From: CAVQWH01 sp963718685
Lineage (GTDB): Bacteria > Patescibacteriota > Saccharimonadia > Saccharimonadales > Saccharimonadaceae
NCBI GenBank assembly: GCA_963718685.1
Contig: OY970356.1
Coordinates: 62,001-126,000, forward strand
DNA: 64,000 nucleotides
Direction of reading: 5' to 3'
A program made the translations under genes and the position numbers. The notes beneath the pieces are model-generated. The model worked only from the letters and a program-made list of their open reading frames with translations, made no database searches and was not told where the DNA came from. This document shows, piece after piece, positions 50,106-58,998 of the stretch; the first letter of the stretch is position 1; each line of letters begins with the position of its first letter.

Positions 50106-50458
50106 ATATACCAAAGCTACCTACCGAAAACTTAAGCTCGCGCCATCACCTGGCAATTGCTCTTAGCGCAGCGATTTTAATTGCCCTCTTGCTGACAGTT
50201 GTGAGTGTTATTATTTATGAAGTTAGCGGAGCGGCCATGTTAGACTTAAGCCGCCCGGGCTTTGAACCAGCTCGCAAACAGTTGCAAAAATCTAATGACC
50301 AAATACAATTTAGCTCAAAAGGCCCGATTGATCAGGAAGTAATTAAAAATTTCCGCTCGCTTTATAAGAAGCAGGCCGATGATATACGTAAGCTTAATGG
50401 GTTTAATAGTAAGGTCTTAGACGACTCGCAACTTTTGAGTACTCAATCTCCAGAGTAG
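50102..50458 (+). CDS. Single-pass membrane protein
   Basis: 118 residues. Cytoplasmic N-terminus, one helix (about 17-40, LAIALSAAILIALLLTVVSVIIY), extracytoplasmic tail predicted helical. Overlaps the secreted protein gene by 4 nt, so the pair is coexpressed and may form one envelope complex. No family recognised. Confidence 0.65.
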   Translation: MNIPKLPTENLSSRHHLAIALSAAILIALLLTVVSVIIYEVSGAAMLDLSRPGFEPARKQLQKSNDQIQFSSKGPIDQEVIKNFRSLYKKQADDIRKLNGFNSKVLDDSQLLSTQSPE

Positions 50459-50493
50459 TAAGTGCCAAATTTATATAAAAATGGAGAAACCTT

Positions 50494-51180
50494 GTGGCTG
50501 TGGTAAATCCACAAAAATTCATCATAACCCGCAAACGCAAAAAATACCGGTTTGCCGTGTTCGCAAACTCGCCGCTTTGTTTTGAAGTTCCTGAATATAA
50601 CACTAAGATGTTGCCCAATGTTTTAGAACTTGGGGCAGGCACGGGAGTTTTTAGTGTTAAGCTGGCCACCTTACACCCTAAAAAGGGTTTTTTAGCCTGT
50701 GATGTTAAAGCCGATCGTTTGCAAAAAGGCGCACAGTTAGCAAAAACAAACAAGCTTACCAATATTTATTTTTTAAGAGCCCACGCTAGCCAACTGGAAG
50801 AAGCTCTAGAGCAGAGCAGTTTAGATGAAATTTGGCTGACTTTTCCCGATCCATTTCCTAAAAAGCGCCACTTTAAACACCGGCTCACATATCCTAGCTT
50901 TTTGACTTTATACAAAAGGTTACTTCGAAAAAACGGAAAACTGTATTTAAAAACCGATAACCGCAATTTATTTGACTGGAGCTTGGACCAACTAACTTCA
51001 AGTGGCTGGCAGTTGTATGAAGTCACCTATGACTTGCATGGTTCTAAAATTAAAAATGATTATAAATTAACAACTACTTATGAAGAAAAGTTTTTACATC
51101 AAGGTCTAGCTATTAGTTTTGTAAGCGCTCGGCCGCCAAGTGTTGCCGTAACCAACCGTCAATCGATCCGGCGCCCATAG
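50494..51180 (+). CDS. trmB: tRNA (guanine-N7)-methyltransferase
   Basis: 228 residues. SAM motif I VLELGAGTGVFSVKLA (about 43-58), acidic loop ACDVKADR (about 68-75), and the family signature DEIWLTFPDPFPKKRHFKHRL (motif IV to the tRNA-binding loop, about 110-130). Methylates G46 of tRNAs. The start is a GTG; an alternative GTG lies two codons on. The 3' end overlaps the convergent murC by 68 nt, so the two messages are complementary there. Confidence 0.92.
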   Translation: MAVVNPQKFIITRKRKKYRFAVFANSPLCFEVPEYNTKMLPNVLELGAGTGVFSVKLATLHPKKGFLACDVKADRLQKGAQLAKTNKLTNIYFLRAHASQLEEALEQSSLDEIWLTFPDPFPKKRHFKHRLTYPSFLTLYKRLLRKNGKLYLKTDNRNLFDWSLDQLTSSGWQLYEVTYDLHGSKIKNDYKLTTTYEEKFLHQGLAISFVSARPPSVAVTNRQSIRRP

Positions 51181-52393
51181 CTAGCACCAACGTGCCGCTT
51201 TTGAGCTCGGCTTTGATATGTTGCCAAAGTTCTTCATTTAAGTCGGAAACCGCTACAACTTCGCGGTTAGTCAGGTGGGCGCTTAGCTCTTTGGGAGTTA
51301 AAACTGCTAGGTTTGGATCCTCGCGGCTTAAGTAGGTCGGTAGCCAGTAGATTATTTCAGCATCTTGCATACAGTCTGTATATTGACCTTGAATTTCGTG
51401 CTGGCGAATATTTTGGTGGGGTTGGTAAACCAGCGCAACATGATCGCTTAACTCACAAGCCATTTGTAAAGTAGCTTTGATTTCAGCGGGATGATGCCCA
51501 TAGTCGCTATATAGATTTTTAGCCAATCTCTCGAAGCGCCTGCCGGTACCTGGAAATTGTTCTAAAATATCGAAAATTTGATGACCGCCGACACTGCCTA
51601 TGGCCATAGCAAGAGTTGTCGAAGCGACTAAAAAGGCGTTACGGCGATTGTGCTCGCCGGCAATTCTTAGATTCGATAGATCCTCCGTATCATCAATGCC
51701 GACGATGTCGTCGGTATTATTTAGGCTTAGTTTTTCGAGCACTGAACGCCACGTAACTGTAAGACGGCTTTGAGCGATAAAGTCACGGAAGGCCTGGTTG
51801 TAGTCTTTTTGAGTTGCATAAGTATCCGGATGGTCATAGCCAAGGCTAGGAATAATAGAAGTATCCGGGTGAAAGTGAAGCATATTACGGTCATATTCAT
51901 CGCATTCATATACAAAATAATTACTAGCGGGATCGTAACTGCCGCTTGGTCCAAAATTAATAGTTGTTCCCACCGAATAGCTTATCGGGATATCTAAATT
52001 TTTGAATAACCATACCAGCATAGCTGTAGTGGTGGTCTTGCCATGCGTGCCTGCCACGGCAATTAACTTTAGGTTTTTTTCTTTTATAATTTTAGCTAGC
52101 AATTCATCACGTTTACTTATGCGAATTTTATGTTGCTTGGCAAATTTTAAATCAGGATGATCAGCAGGCAAAGCTGCCGTGTAAACTAACCAGTCGATAG
52201 GCTGCTTGCCATTAACTTTATCTATATGTTTTTCTTCCTGACCGATGTGCACTGTTGCGCCCCGACGTTCTAACTGTTCGGTAATCGATGACTTACTAAT
52301 ATCGGAACCCGAAACCTCATAACCTGCATCTAAGGCAATTTCAGCTAATGGCCCAAGCCCTACGCCGCCAATACCGGAAAAGTAAATATGCAT
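51113..52393 (-). CDS. murC: UDP-N-acetylmuramate-alanine ligase family (MurC)
   Basis: 426 residues starting MHIYFSGIGGVGLGPLAEIA (Rossmann domain of MurC), P-loop VAGTHGKTTTTAMLVWLF (about 108-125), YFVYECDEYDRNMLHFHP (about 162-179), RIAGEHNRRNAFLVAS and YGHHPAEIKATLQ (about 304-316). Adds L-Ala to UDP-MurNAc with ATP. Mpl-type recycling ligases are similar, but the window contains murA and murB, favouring MurC. Extended -10 TGT-TACAAT (plus 52400-52408) ends 6 nt before the ATG. Confidence 0.9.
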   Translation of the reverse strand: MHIYFSGIGGVGLGPLAEIALDAGYEVSGSDISKSSITEQLERRGATVHIGQEEKHIDKVNGKQPIDWLVYTAALPADHPDLKFAKQHKIRISKRDELLAKIIKEKNLKLIAVAGTHGKTTTTAMLVWLFKNLDIPISYSVGTTINFGPSGSYDPASNYFVYECDEYDRNMLHFHPDTSIIPSLGYDHPDTYATQKDYNQAFRDFIAQSRLTVTWRSVLEKLSLNNTDDIVGIDDTEDLSNLRIAGEHNRRNAFLVASTTLAMAIGSVGGHQIFDILEQFPGTGRRFERLAKNLYSDYGHHPAEIKATLQMACELSDHVALVYQPHQNIRQHEIQGQYTDCMQDAEIIYWLPTYLSREDPNLAVLTPKELSAHLTNREVVAVSDLNEELWQHIKAELKSGTLVLAMGAGSIDGWLRQHLAAERLQN

Positions 52394-52399
52394 ACAAAC

Positions 52400-52408
52400 A
52401 TTGTAACA
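52400..52408 (-). promoter_or_regulatory. Extended -10 of murC
   Basis: TGT-TACAAT on the minus strand, 6 nt before the ATG; leaderless layout. Confidence 0.5.
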
Positions 52409-52472
52409 GCTTGCCTTCAATGGCTTTTATTGATGTAATGTATAGGAGTCAAATTAAACACAAACATTTCAA

Positions 52473-53726
52473 ATGATACATTCTTTAATCCATCGTTTCT
52501 TGAGAAAAACACATTTTTGGCGCCATGTTGGTTTTGCTGAGCTAGCTGAGCTTTATATGTCACGTATGCTAAGAATTTTGGCAATGAAAATGATTTCCGG
52601 TTTTATTGCAATTTATTTATACCAACTTGGTTTTGATCTAGCGTTCATAGCCTGGTTTTATGTAGGCTATTTTATGTTCCGCACTTTTGCGTCGCTTCCT
52701 TCAGCGTATTTGATTGCTCGTGTGGGGCCGAAGCATGCTACTTTCGTGAGTAACATAATGTATATTCCGGGCGTAGTTGCCCTAACTTTAACTCCGTCTA
52801 TAGGAATGTGGGCGTTGGTGACATTTACGGTTTTCAGCGGCTTTTCTCTTACTTTGTATAGTCTGAGTTATTTAGTTGACTTCTCTAAGGTAAAACAATT
52901 TGAACATGCCGGTAAAGAAATTGGGATAATGAATATCGTAGAAAGCATAACAACTGCACTGAGTCCGCTGATAGGTGGCTTAATTGCTCTGTGGCTTGGG
53001 CCTGATGCCATGATTATTGCATCCAGCTTACTGCTAGCCGTTGCGGCCTGGCCCCTATTTATAACTGGCGAACCCGTAAGAGTAAAACAAAAGCTTACTT
53101 ATCGCCACTTTAATTTAAAAGAAACTTGGCGTAATTTCTTAGCAGCGATAGCTTATGGGGCAGATACGACTACTACAGGTGTTATATGGTATTTATTTAT
53201 AGCTATAGCGATTCTAGGAGCTGCCGGCAGTCAAACGATTTATGTGCAAGTTGGTGCATTAGTTTCAGTTTCTGTATTAGCTTCGATAGTAATTTCTTAT
53301 GTATACGGTAAGGTTATTGATGGCAATAAAGGTGGTTCACTACTTAAAATATCTGCCGTAGGCACAGCTTCTTTGCATGCCTTAAGGCCCTTTGTAACTA
53401 CAGCCGGAGCAGCTGCTTCGCTCAATGTTGCCGATCAAGCTACTACGCTAGGCTATACCATGCCTTTGCTGCGCGGGTTTTTTGATTCAGCCGACAATCT
53501 GCCTGGCTATCGCATAGCCTATATGTCTGTAACTCAATTTTTTATTGGTATCGGTCATGTAGCTTCTGTGCTGATATTAGCCGTATCGGTGACATGTCTC
53601 GGTCCTATAAGTGGAATGAAGATGAGCTTCTTTGTATTAGCGCCTATTATGCTACTGCTCGCAGCCAATGGCTTTGCGCTTTATCGTCGCCGCAATATCT
53701 TGGATCGAATAGTGCATGCTACTTAG
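52473..53726 (+). CDS. MFS transporter-like membrane protein
   Basis: 417 residues, about 12 membrane segments, with the typical central basic loop. LIARVGPKHATFVSNIMY corresponds to the A-like loop between helices 2 and 3. The substrate is not evident. It resembles the truncated MFS gene at 63254 in its start (helices after a His/Arg-rich N-terminus) and in the SMI-IQ/IYLYQLGF-type first helices, so the two are probably paralogs. Confidence 0.78.
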   Translation: MIHSLIHRFLRKTHFWRHVGFAELAELYMSRMLRILAMKMISGFIAIYLYQLGFDLAFIAWFYVGYFMFRTFASLPSAYLIARVGPKHATFVSNIMYIPGVVALTLTPSIGMWALVTFTVFSGFSLTLYSLSYLVDFSKVKQFEHAGKEIGIMNIVESITTALSPLIGGLIALWLGPDAMIIASSLLLAVAAWPLFITGEPVRVKQKLTYRHFNLKETWRNFLAAIAYGADTTTTGVIWYLFIAIAILGAAGSQTIYVQVGALVSVSVLASIVISYVYGKVIDGNKGGSLLKISAVGTASLHALRPFVTTAGAAASLNVADQATTLGYTMPLLRGFFDSADNLPGYRIAYMSVTQFFIGIGHVASVLILAVSVTCLGPISGMKMSFFVLAPIMLLLAANGFALYRRRNILDRIVHAT

Positions 53727-53734
53727 AAATAGCC

Positions 53735-53740
53735 TATAAT
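53735..53740 (+). promoter_or_regulatory. -10 box of the 53749 gene
   Basis: TATAAT ending 8 nt before the ATG; leaderless layout. Confidence 0.45.
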
Positions 53741-53748
53741 TATCTCAT

Positions 53749-54414
53749 ATGGACGAGCGGTGGGACAAAAATGCGTCGGATAGCAAACGTCGCTTACAGT
53801 ATCGGCTAAGATCGCTTAGGCGAATTAAAACTTGGCAACTGTTCGTGCTGTTGATTCCTTTACTTTTTGTAGCAGCCACCTTCTTAAGGCTGAATAACCT
53901 GGGCATGATTGAACGCCGCGATGCCGTACTGGCGGCCGACAAAAATGGCAGTAAAGCTAAAATAAAATCATCCTTAACCGAGTTGCAGCACTATGTCAGT
54001 CATCACATGAACACCTCACTTGGGGAAAAGGGTATTGGACTTCAGGCTACTTACAATAGGGACTACAAGGCTGCTCTAGCTAGGGCAGCTAGCAAAAACA
54101 CATCAGGCAGCGATGTTTACCAACAAGCCAGTAGCGAGTGTCAAGCTCAGTCTGGTGGAGTATTTAGTGCTTACGTACAGTGCGTAAGCAGTCGGGTAGC
54201 CAACACGAGCCAAAGCAAAGACGCTTTGAGGTCAGTTTACTTACCTCAAGCTAGTGCTTATCAATACAATTTTATTTCGCCAATTATTTCACTGGATTTG
54301 GCGGGCATTTTTGTCATTTTGTGCCTGATTATAACAGGGGTAATCTTAATAAGATTGCTGATGATTTTACTGCTTAGATTAGTTATAAGATGGCAAAAAT
54401 ATCAATTGAAATAG
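53749..54414 (+). CDS. Bitopic membrane protein with extracytoplasmic domain
   Basis: 221 residues. Basic N-terminus (RRLQYRLRSLRRIK), helix 1 (about 29-47), an extracytoplasmic domain of about 130 residues with two Cys (SSECQAQ and YVQCVSS), and helix 2 (about 185-212) followed by a short basic tail. No family recognised. The Cys pair could be a substrate of the DsbA-like oxidase. Confidence 0.65.
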   Translation: MDERWDKNASDSKRRLQYRLRSLRRIKTWQLFVLLIPLLFVAATFLRLNNLGMIERRDAVLAADKNGSKAKIKSSLTELQHYVSHHMNTSLGEKGIGLQATYNRDYKAALARAASKNTSGSDVYQQASSECQAQSGGVFSAYVQCVSSRVANTSQSKDALRSVYLPQASAYQYNFISPIISLDLAGIFVILCLIITGVILIRLLMILLLRLVIRWQKYQLK

Positions 54415-54443
54415 TTGACATCTGTTTTTACTCGGCGTATGGT
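54415..54443 (+). promoter_or_regulatory. Promoter of the 69-residue protein gene
   Basis: TTGACA (54415-54420), 17-nt spacer, TATGGT (54438-54443); leader of about 31 nt with AGAGGAGG. Confidence 0.65.
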
Positions 54444-54480
54444 TGATTTTGTAAGTAAGTGTAAAGAGGAGGATAAAATC

Positions 54481-54690
54481 ATGGCAGCTTACGATCATAA
54501 AAACTCTAAGGGAGTAACTTACTACCTGCATAAAAAAGATGTGACTTTGCGTGGTGGTAAACAACAAACAATTTATTTCTTTGCCAAGGTGCCAAAGAAT
54601 GATAAAGGTGAACCATGCGACCTGCCTGCAGGTTACGAGGTAACTGAAAACCCACGAAACGGCTTTTTGACTATTCGCAAAAAGCGCTAA
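54481..54690 (+). CDS. Small basic protein, 69 residues
   Basis: MAAYDHKNSKGVTYYLHKKD and onward: strand-rich, with YFFAK and a Gly/Pro loop, ending LTIRKKR. AGGAGG lies about 10 nt before the ATG, and a near-consensus promoter and strong terminator frame the gene, so it is probably abundant. The frame is open further upstream but includes the promoter. No family recognised. Confidence 0.7.
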   Translation: MAAYDHKNSKGVTYYLHKKDVTLRGGKQQTIYFFAKVPKNDKGEPCDLPAGYEVTENPRNGFLTIRKKR

Positions 54691-54750
54691 TTTGTAGAAA
54701 TCGCCTTGAAAGTGATACGCTAGTATCAAACAAACAGGTGTCAAAAATGT

Positions 54751-54785
54751 CCGGCCGTAGATTTTATCTTGGCCGGGCTTTTTGG
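54751..54785 (+). terminator. Intrinsic terminator
   Basis: CCGGCC (54751-54756) pairs with GGCCGG (54771-54776), inner AGAT/ATCT pairing, then GCTTTTTGG. Confidence 0.75.
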
Positions 54786-54811
54786 TTGTTAAATAATTAC
54801 TGCTTCTGATG

Positions 54812-54817
54812 TATAGT
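54812..54817 (+). promoter_or_regulatory. -10 box of the ABC exporter operon
   Basis: TATAGT ending 7 nt before the ATG at 54825; leaderless layout. Confidence 0.45.
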
Positions 54818-54824
54818 AAGAATA

Positions 54825-55586
54825 ATGAAAGCAATGATAGAGGTGAAAAACCTCAAAAAAAGATATGGCCAAAATCAAGCCGTTGATGGCGTGAGCTTTG
54901 AAGTCAAAAAGGGCGAGATATTCGGCATTTTAGGCCCTAATGGGGCGGGCAAAACTACTACGCTGGAAATGATGGAGGCGCTGCGTACAATCGATAGTGG
55001 CCGCGCTTTAATTAATGGCATTGATGTAGCTAAAGAACCGCATGAGATTAAATACCTGATTGGCGTGCAGCCTCAATCACCGGCTTTTCAAGACAAAACC
55101 AAGCTAACGGAAGTGGTAGAAATGTTCGGAGCGGCTTACGGCGAGAAAGTCGATTCGCTGCAGTTTTTAAAAGATGTTGGGCTGGAAGAAAAAGCTAACA
55201 GCTACGTAGAGAGCTTATCGGGCGGACAGAAGCAACGCCTTAGCATTACAACCGCTTTGGTGCATGGACCAAAAGTATTTTTCTTAGACGAGCCTACAAC
55301 CGGCCTAGACCCGCAAGCTAGGCGAAATTTGTGGGAACTGATTGAGCAGGTACGAGACAAAGGAATTAGCGTTGTCATGACCACGCATTATATGGATGAA
55401 GCCGAAGTCTTGTGCGATCGGATTGCCGTTATGGACGAAGGCAAAATAGTTGCCCTAGATACTCCGAAAAAACTAGTTAAAGATTTGTTAAAACGCGGTT
55501 TTAAGAAAAAGCAGTATGTCGAACAAGCCAATCTTGAAGATGTATTTATTGACTTAACGGGCCACGGGCTTAGGGCAGGACAATAA
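54825..55586 (+). CDS. ABC exporter ATP-binding protein
   Basis: 253 residues. Walker A GILGPNGAGKTTTLEMM (about 35-51), Q-loop VQPQS, ABC signature YVESLSGGQKQRLSITTAL (about 127-145), Walker B VFFLDEPTTGLDPQ (about 149-162), H-loop TTHYMDEAE. It is of the DrrA/CcmA-type ABC-2 exporters. The last base of its stop overlaps the permease ATG. Confidence 0.95.
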   Translation: MKAMIEVKNLKKRYGQNQAVDGVSFEVKKGEIFGILGPNGAGKTTTLEMMEALRTIDSGRALINGIDVAKEPHEIKYLIGVQPQSPAFQDKTKLTEVVEMFGAAYGEKVDSLQFLKDVGLEEKANSYVESLSGGQKQRLSITTALVHGPKVFFLDEPTTGLDPQARRNLWELIEQVRDKGISVVMTTHYMDEAEVLCDRIAVMDEGKIVALDTPKKLVKDLLKRGFKKKQYVEQANLEDVFIDLTGHGLRAGQ

Positions 55587-56701
55587 TGAAAAAATCTTTA
55601 TATACAGTAGGGATTTTCGTAAAGATCAATACTAGAAGGTTTTTTAGAGATCGTTTGGCGTTGTTTTTCAGTATCGGTTTCCCGCTGATTTTCTTATTCG
55701 TTTTTGGTGGACTGTATGGCGGTAATAGCAATAATGATGTATCTTTTCGGGTTGCTTTAATTAACCATTCTAAAACTCAATTCGCAGACAATTTTGTTAA
55801 AAGCGCTAAAAAAGGCAAAGTTTTAAAAGTTGATAAAGATGCTAATTCGCTCAGCGCCGCTAAAGATAAGATGGCTCGCGCACAATTAGATGCTGCAATA
55901 GTGTTGCCTTCAAGCTTTGGGCAAGTAGATCCACCTAAAAAATATCCGACAGGCCAGGCAGAGGTTTATTACACTCAAAATAACCAGCAATCCGCCCAAG
56001 CTTTGAATTCAATTTTGCAAGCTCAATTTAAAGGCATCAATTCACAACTTATCAAAAGCGAAACGCCGTTCACTGTAACTTCCAAACAGCTTAATCAGCG
56101 CAGTTTGTCGCAATTTGACTACGTATTCGCTGGTCTACTTGGCTTTGCTATCATCGGTATGGGTATTTTTGGCCCCGTTAATGTATTTCCTGAGCTTAAG
56201 AAAATGGGGATCTTGCGTCGCCTGAGCACTACACCGCTTAGGGTTTGGCAATATTTCTTGGCTACTATGGTTGGGCAAGCTTTGATAGGTCTTCTTAGTT
56301 TGGCAATTATGTTTATAGTTGCAATGCTGGTCTTCCACCTGGAAGTAGTGGGTAATTATTTTGAGCTTATAATATTCCTAATACTAGGAATCGTTACTAT
56401 CTTAGGAATTGGGTTGGCACTAGGGGGTTGGGCAAAGAACGAACGACAAGTAGCGCCACTTGCTAATATTATTGTTTTTCCGATGATGTTTCTTTCGGGA
56501 ACATTCTTCCCGCGCTTTTTAATGCCGGAGTGGCTGCAGAACATATCGGCCTTTTTGCCGCTCACGCCAATTATCGACGGAATCCGCTTAATCGCTACCG
56601 AAGGCAAGCATTTGATAGATATCTTACCTCAACTTGGTCTTATAGGTGTTTGGCTTATCGTAATTTATGCGATTGCATTTAAGGTTTTCCGCTGGGAATA
56701 A
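55586..56701 (+). CDS. ABC-2 type exporter permease
   Basis: 371 residues. One N-terminal helix (about 23-43), a large extracytoplasmic domain (about 45-180), then five helices with the ABC-2 pattern PVNVFPELKKMGILRRLSTTPL (coupling helix) and FPMMFLSGTFFPRFLMPEWL. It forms the exporter with the upstream ATPase. Substrate (drug, lipid or peptide) unknown. Confidence 0.9.
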   Translation: MKKSLYTVGIFVKINTRRFFRDRLALFFSIGFPLIFLFVFGGLYGGNSNNDVSFRVALINHSKTQFADNFVKSAKKGKVLKVDKDANSLSAAKDKMARAQLDAAIVLPSSFGQVDPPKKYPTGQAEVYYTQNNQQSAQALNSILQAQFKGINSQLIKSETPFTVTSKQLNQRSLSQFDYVFAGLLGFAIIGMGIFGPVNVFPELKKMGILRRLSTTPLRVWQYFLATMVGQALIGLLSLAIMFIVAMLVFHLEVVGNYFELIIFLILGIVTILGIGLALGGWAKNERQVAPLANIIVFPMMFLSGTFFPRFLMPEWLQNISAFLPLTPIIDGIRLIATEGKHLIDILPQLGLIGVWLIVIYAIAFKVFRWE

Positions 56702-56706
56702 ACAAT

Positions 56707-58305
56707 CTACAAGTGATCGAATGCTCTTTTATCTAGATTATGGCGCAAAGCCATAAAAACTCCGTTGGTCCAGCCAAAGCCGTCTTGTAGTTTGTATTCA
56801 CCGCCGCCGCCTTTTATACCTGGCGTTACTACGTTATATTTTTCAACGAACTTATGTTCGTGCTGGTAGACGGCCAAGTTACAATCCAACCAGCGGCTTT
56901 TGACTTCATCTGCTAATTCGTTATAACCATATCGCCTTAAGCCTACTATAACTATCCAATGGAGTGGTGCCCAGCCGTTAGGCGCATCCCACTGTTGGCC
57001 GGTGTCGTATGGCGTTGCTACTAAACCGCCAGGCTTTAGAAATTCAGTTTCCAGTCTTTTTACAAGCGTCTTAGCTTGGTGGCGCGAGGCTACGCCGCTG
57101 AACATAGCAAAATATGCCGCCAAGCTAGCCACGCCGGTTTGGCTTTGGCTTGGAGCGTGGTAATCGTAATAAAAACCGTCGATCTCGTTCCATAAATAAG
57201 TATCTATAGCATGTTTTCGCTTAGTAGCTTTTTTGCGGTAAGACCTCACTAAAGTAGGTTGAAAAAGTTTCTTGTAACAATCGGCAATTAACATTTCCAT
57301 TTCATAAAGCAGGCAGTTTAAATCAATTGGCACTGTCTCGGCAGTTTGAATGGTTTCCAGGTGTTTTTTATCTTGAAACCAGCGGCTGGAATAATCCCAG
57401 CCAGACTCAGCGCCGGCTCGTAAGTGGCGATAGGTGAGGTTGGCAAGTGCATTGCGCGCATAGTGCGCGGTCTCTTTATCGGCGCTATAAGATTCCGGTC
57501 GTGGTGTGGCTTTGCTGTCGCTGTAACAGCTTAGCTGTGAGCCGTCTGATAAAGTCACAACTCTTTGATACTTTAACTTCCCTAACCCCCACAAGTGGCG
57601 TGGATTTTTAGTCCAAAAAGCATATTCGCGCAGCAAGTAAGGCAAATGACGCATTACGAACGCTTTGCCTTGCCGTGCGCCTACTAGACGCACCATATGT
57701 ATATAGAATGGCGGTTGCGAGCGGGTAGTAAAGTAAGTTCGATTTCCAGTAGGTATAAAACCGAATTTACGTATCATATAGTCGCAGTTGGCTATGATTC
57801 CGTCGCTAAGCTCATGCCGCCCCGAGGCCTCGAGTCCAAGCATAATGAAGTAGCTGTCCCAATAGAACTGTTCTTGGAAACGGCCGCCTGGCACCACATA
57901 AGGGTAAGGTAAAGGAAGTAAAGAGCCGTCAGTGCGCAGGTTTTTACGAGTCTGTATACTCCACAGGTGGTTGATGTGGTGTTCGGGGTTATCTGTGTAT
58001 TCTATAGTGTCTGTCGAGCTGGTCATATAAGGCCTGAAGTAATAGTCGACAAAGGCGGCTAAGTCGAAGCTAGGCTGAGCTCTAGCAGCTCTGTAGGCTT
58101 TTACTATGACTGCTAAGCGGTTTTTAGGGATTAAATCCACAAAGGTTTTTGCATCGCCATGCACACGGTTAAGTTGCACGGCACTAAAAAGCTCGCCCAT
58201 CGCTTCGTCAGGCGATTTAGCGACAGGAGAAAAAGTCATCCGCGTCGTGTTAGCGGTGGTCTTTAAGCGAGAGATAGTTTTTTTGACTGGGTTTTTTCGA
58301 GCCAT
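56707..58305 (-). CDS. treA: Trehalase, glycoside hydrolase family 37
   Basis: 532 residues. Signature 1 VPGGRFQEQFYWDSYFIMLG (about 138-157) and signature 2 GQQWDAPNGWAPLHW (about 436-450) define GH37. The catalytic acid is expected in AESGWDYSSRW (Asp, about 284-294) and the base in the C-terminal EKYNV segment. No signal peptide: basic N-terminus without hydrophobic core, so probably cytoplasmic. Hydrolyses trehalose to two glucose. Ends 6 nt from the ABC permease stop, convergent. Confidence 0.94.
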   Translation of the reverse strand: MARKNPVKKTISRLKTTANTTRMTFSPVAKSPDEAMGELFSAVQLNRVHGDAKTFVDLIPKNRLAVIVKAYRAARAQPSFDLAAFVDYYFRPYMTSSTDTIEYTDNPEHHINHLWSIQTRKNLRTDGSLLPLPYPYVVPGGRFQEQFYWDSYFIMLGLEASGRHELSDGIIANCDYMIRKFGFIPTGNRTYFTTRSQPPFYIHMVRLVGARQGKAFVMRHLPYLLREYAFWTKNPRHLWGLGKLKYQRVVTLSDGSQLSCYSDSKATPRPESYSADKETAHYARNALANLTYRHLRAGAESGWDYSSRWFQDKKHLETIQTAETVPIDLNCLLYEMEMLIADCYKKLFQPTLVRSYRKKATKRKHAIDTYLWNEIDGFYYDYHAPSQSQTGVASLAAYFAMFSGVASRHQAKTLVKRLETEFLKPGGLVATPYDTGQQWDAPNGWAPLHWIVIVGLRRYGYNELADEVKSRWLDCNLAVYQHEHKFVEKYNVVTPGIKGGGGEYKLQDGFGWTNGVFMALRHNLDKRAFDHL

Positions 58306-58354
58306 ATTCTATTCTATAGGCTCTTAGGCTTAAAGTGTAAAGCGTTTTATATTT

Positions 58355-58921
58355 TTATAAGCACTCTGGCAAAGAAAAGGGTATTGAAATTGCAGAACTA
58401 TTATTAGCTGTGCCACTACCCGTGAAGTATCCCAGTGTGTCTTTGGTGCAGGTCGGCCCAAAAAGACCGCCACCTTCTTTACCGAGAATAATATACGGAT
58501 TACCTCTGGCATCACCTTTTTTTAAATCATCTAAATTAACTTTAGCGGCAGCGGCTATACTGTCTATAGCCGTATAATAATACTGCCAACAGTCATCAGA
58601 AGTAGCTAGTTGGTTAGGTTCTACAGGCGGTGAAGCAGACTGAAAGAGGGCACAATAAACCCAACTGCCAACTCCATACCCTCCAGTTATATCGGCTAAC
58701 GTTTGTCCCGTGTTAGCACGAGCCAACACTATAGCATCTTCCAAGCTTTTAAGGTCGGCATCTCTTTTAGAATCGGCAGCTTTTTGTCTGACTCCTGAGT
58801 AGCTCACGGTTACAATCGTAGCTAAAATAGCGATTACAGTAATAACTACCAGCAGTTCAATGATTGTAAATCCTCTACTGCTGATTTTTTTATTTTTAAA
58901 AGGTTTTAAAGCGCCGTGCAT
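58355..58921 (-). CDS. Type IV pilin-like protein
   Basis: 188 residues. Leader ends SRG, then FTIIELLVVITVIAILATIV with Glu5. The C-terminal part has four Cys (VYCALF, DDCWQYY, PTCTKD and PECL), the last at the extreme C-terminus, suggesting a disulfide-closed D-region. AGGAG precedes the ATG. Separate from the 11-14 kb pilin cluster. Confidence 0.88.
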   Translation of the reverse strand: MHGALKPFKNKKISSRGFTIIELLVVITVIAILATIVTVSYSGVRQKAADSKRDADLKSLEDAIVLARANTGQTLADITGGYGVGSWVYCALFQSASPPVEPNQLATSDDCWQYYYTAIDSIAAAAKVNLDDLKKGDARGNPYIILGKEGGGLFGPTCTKDTLGYFTGSGTANNSSAISIPFSLPECL

Positions 58922-58998
58922 TAATCTGCTCCTGCTTATGCTAGTTTATATTAGCACATAATAAGTTGTCTTCTTAACGTTGTCTAAGGTAGTATGAA

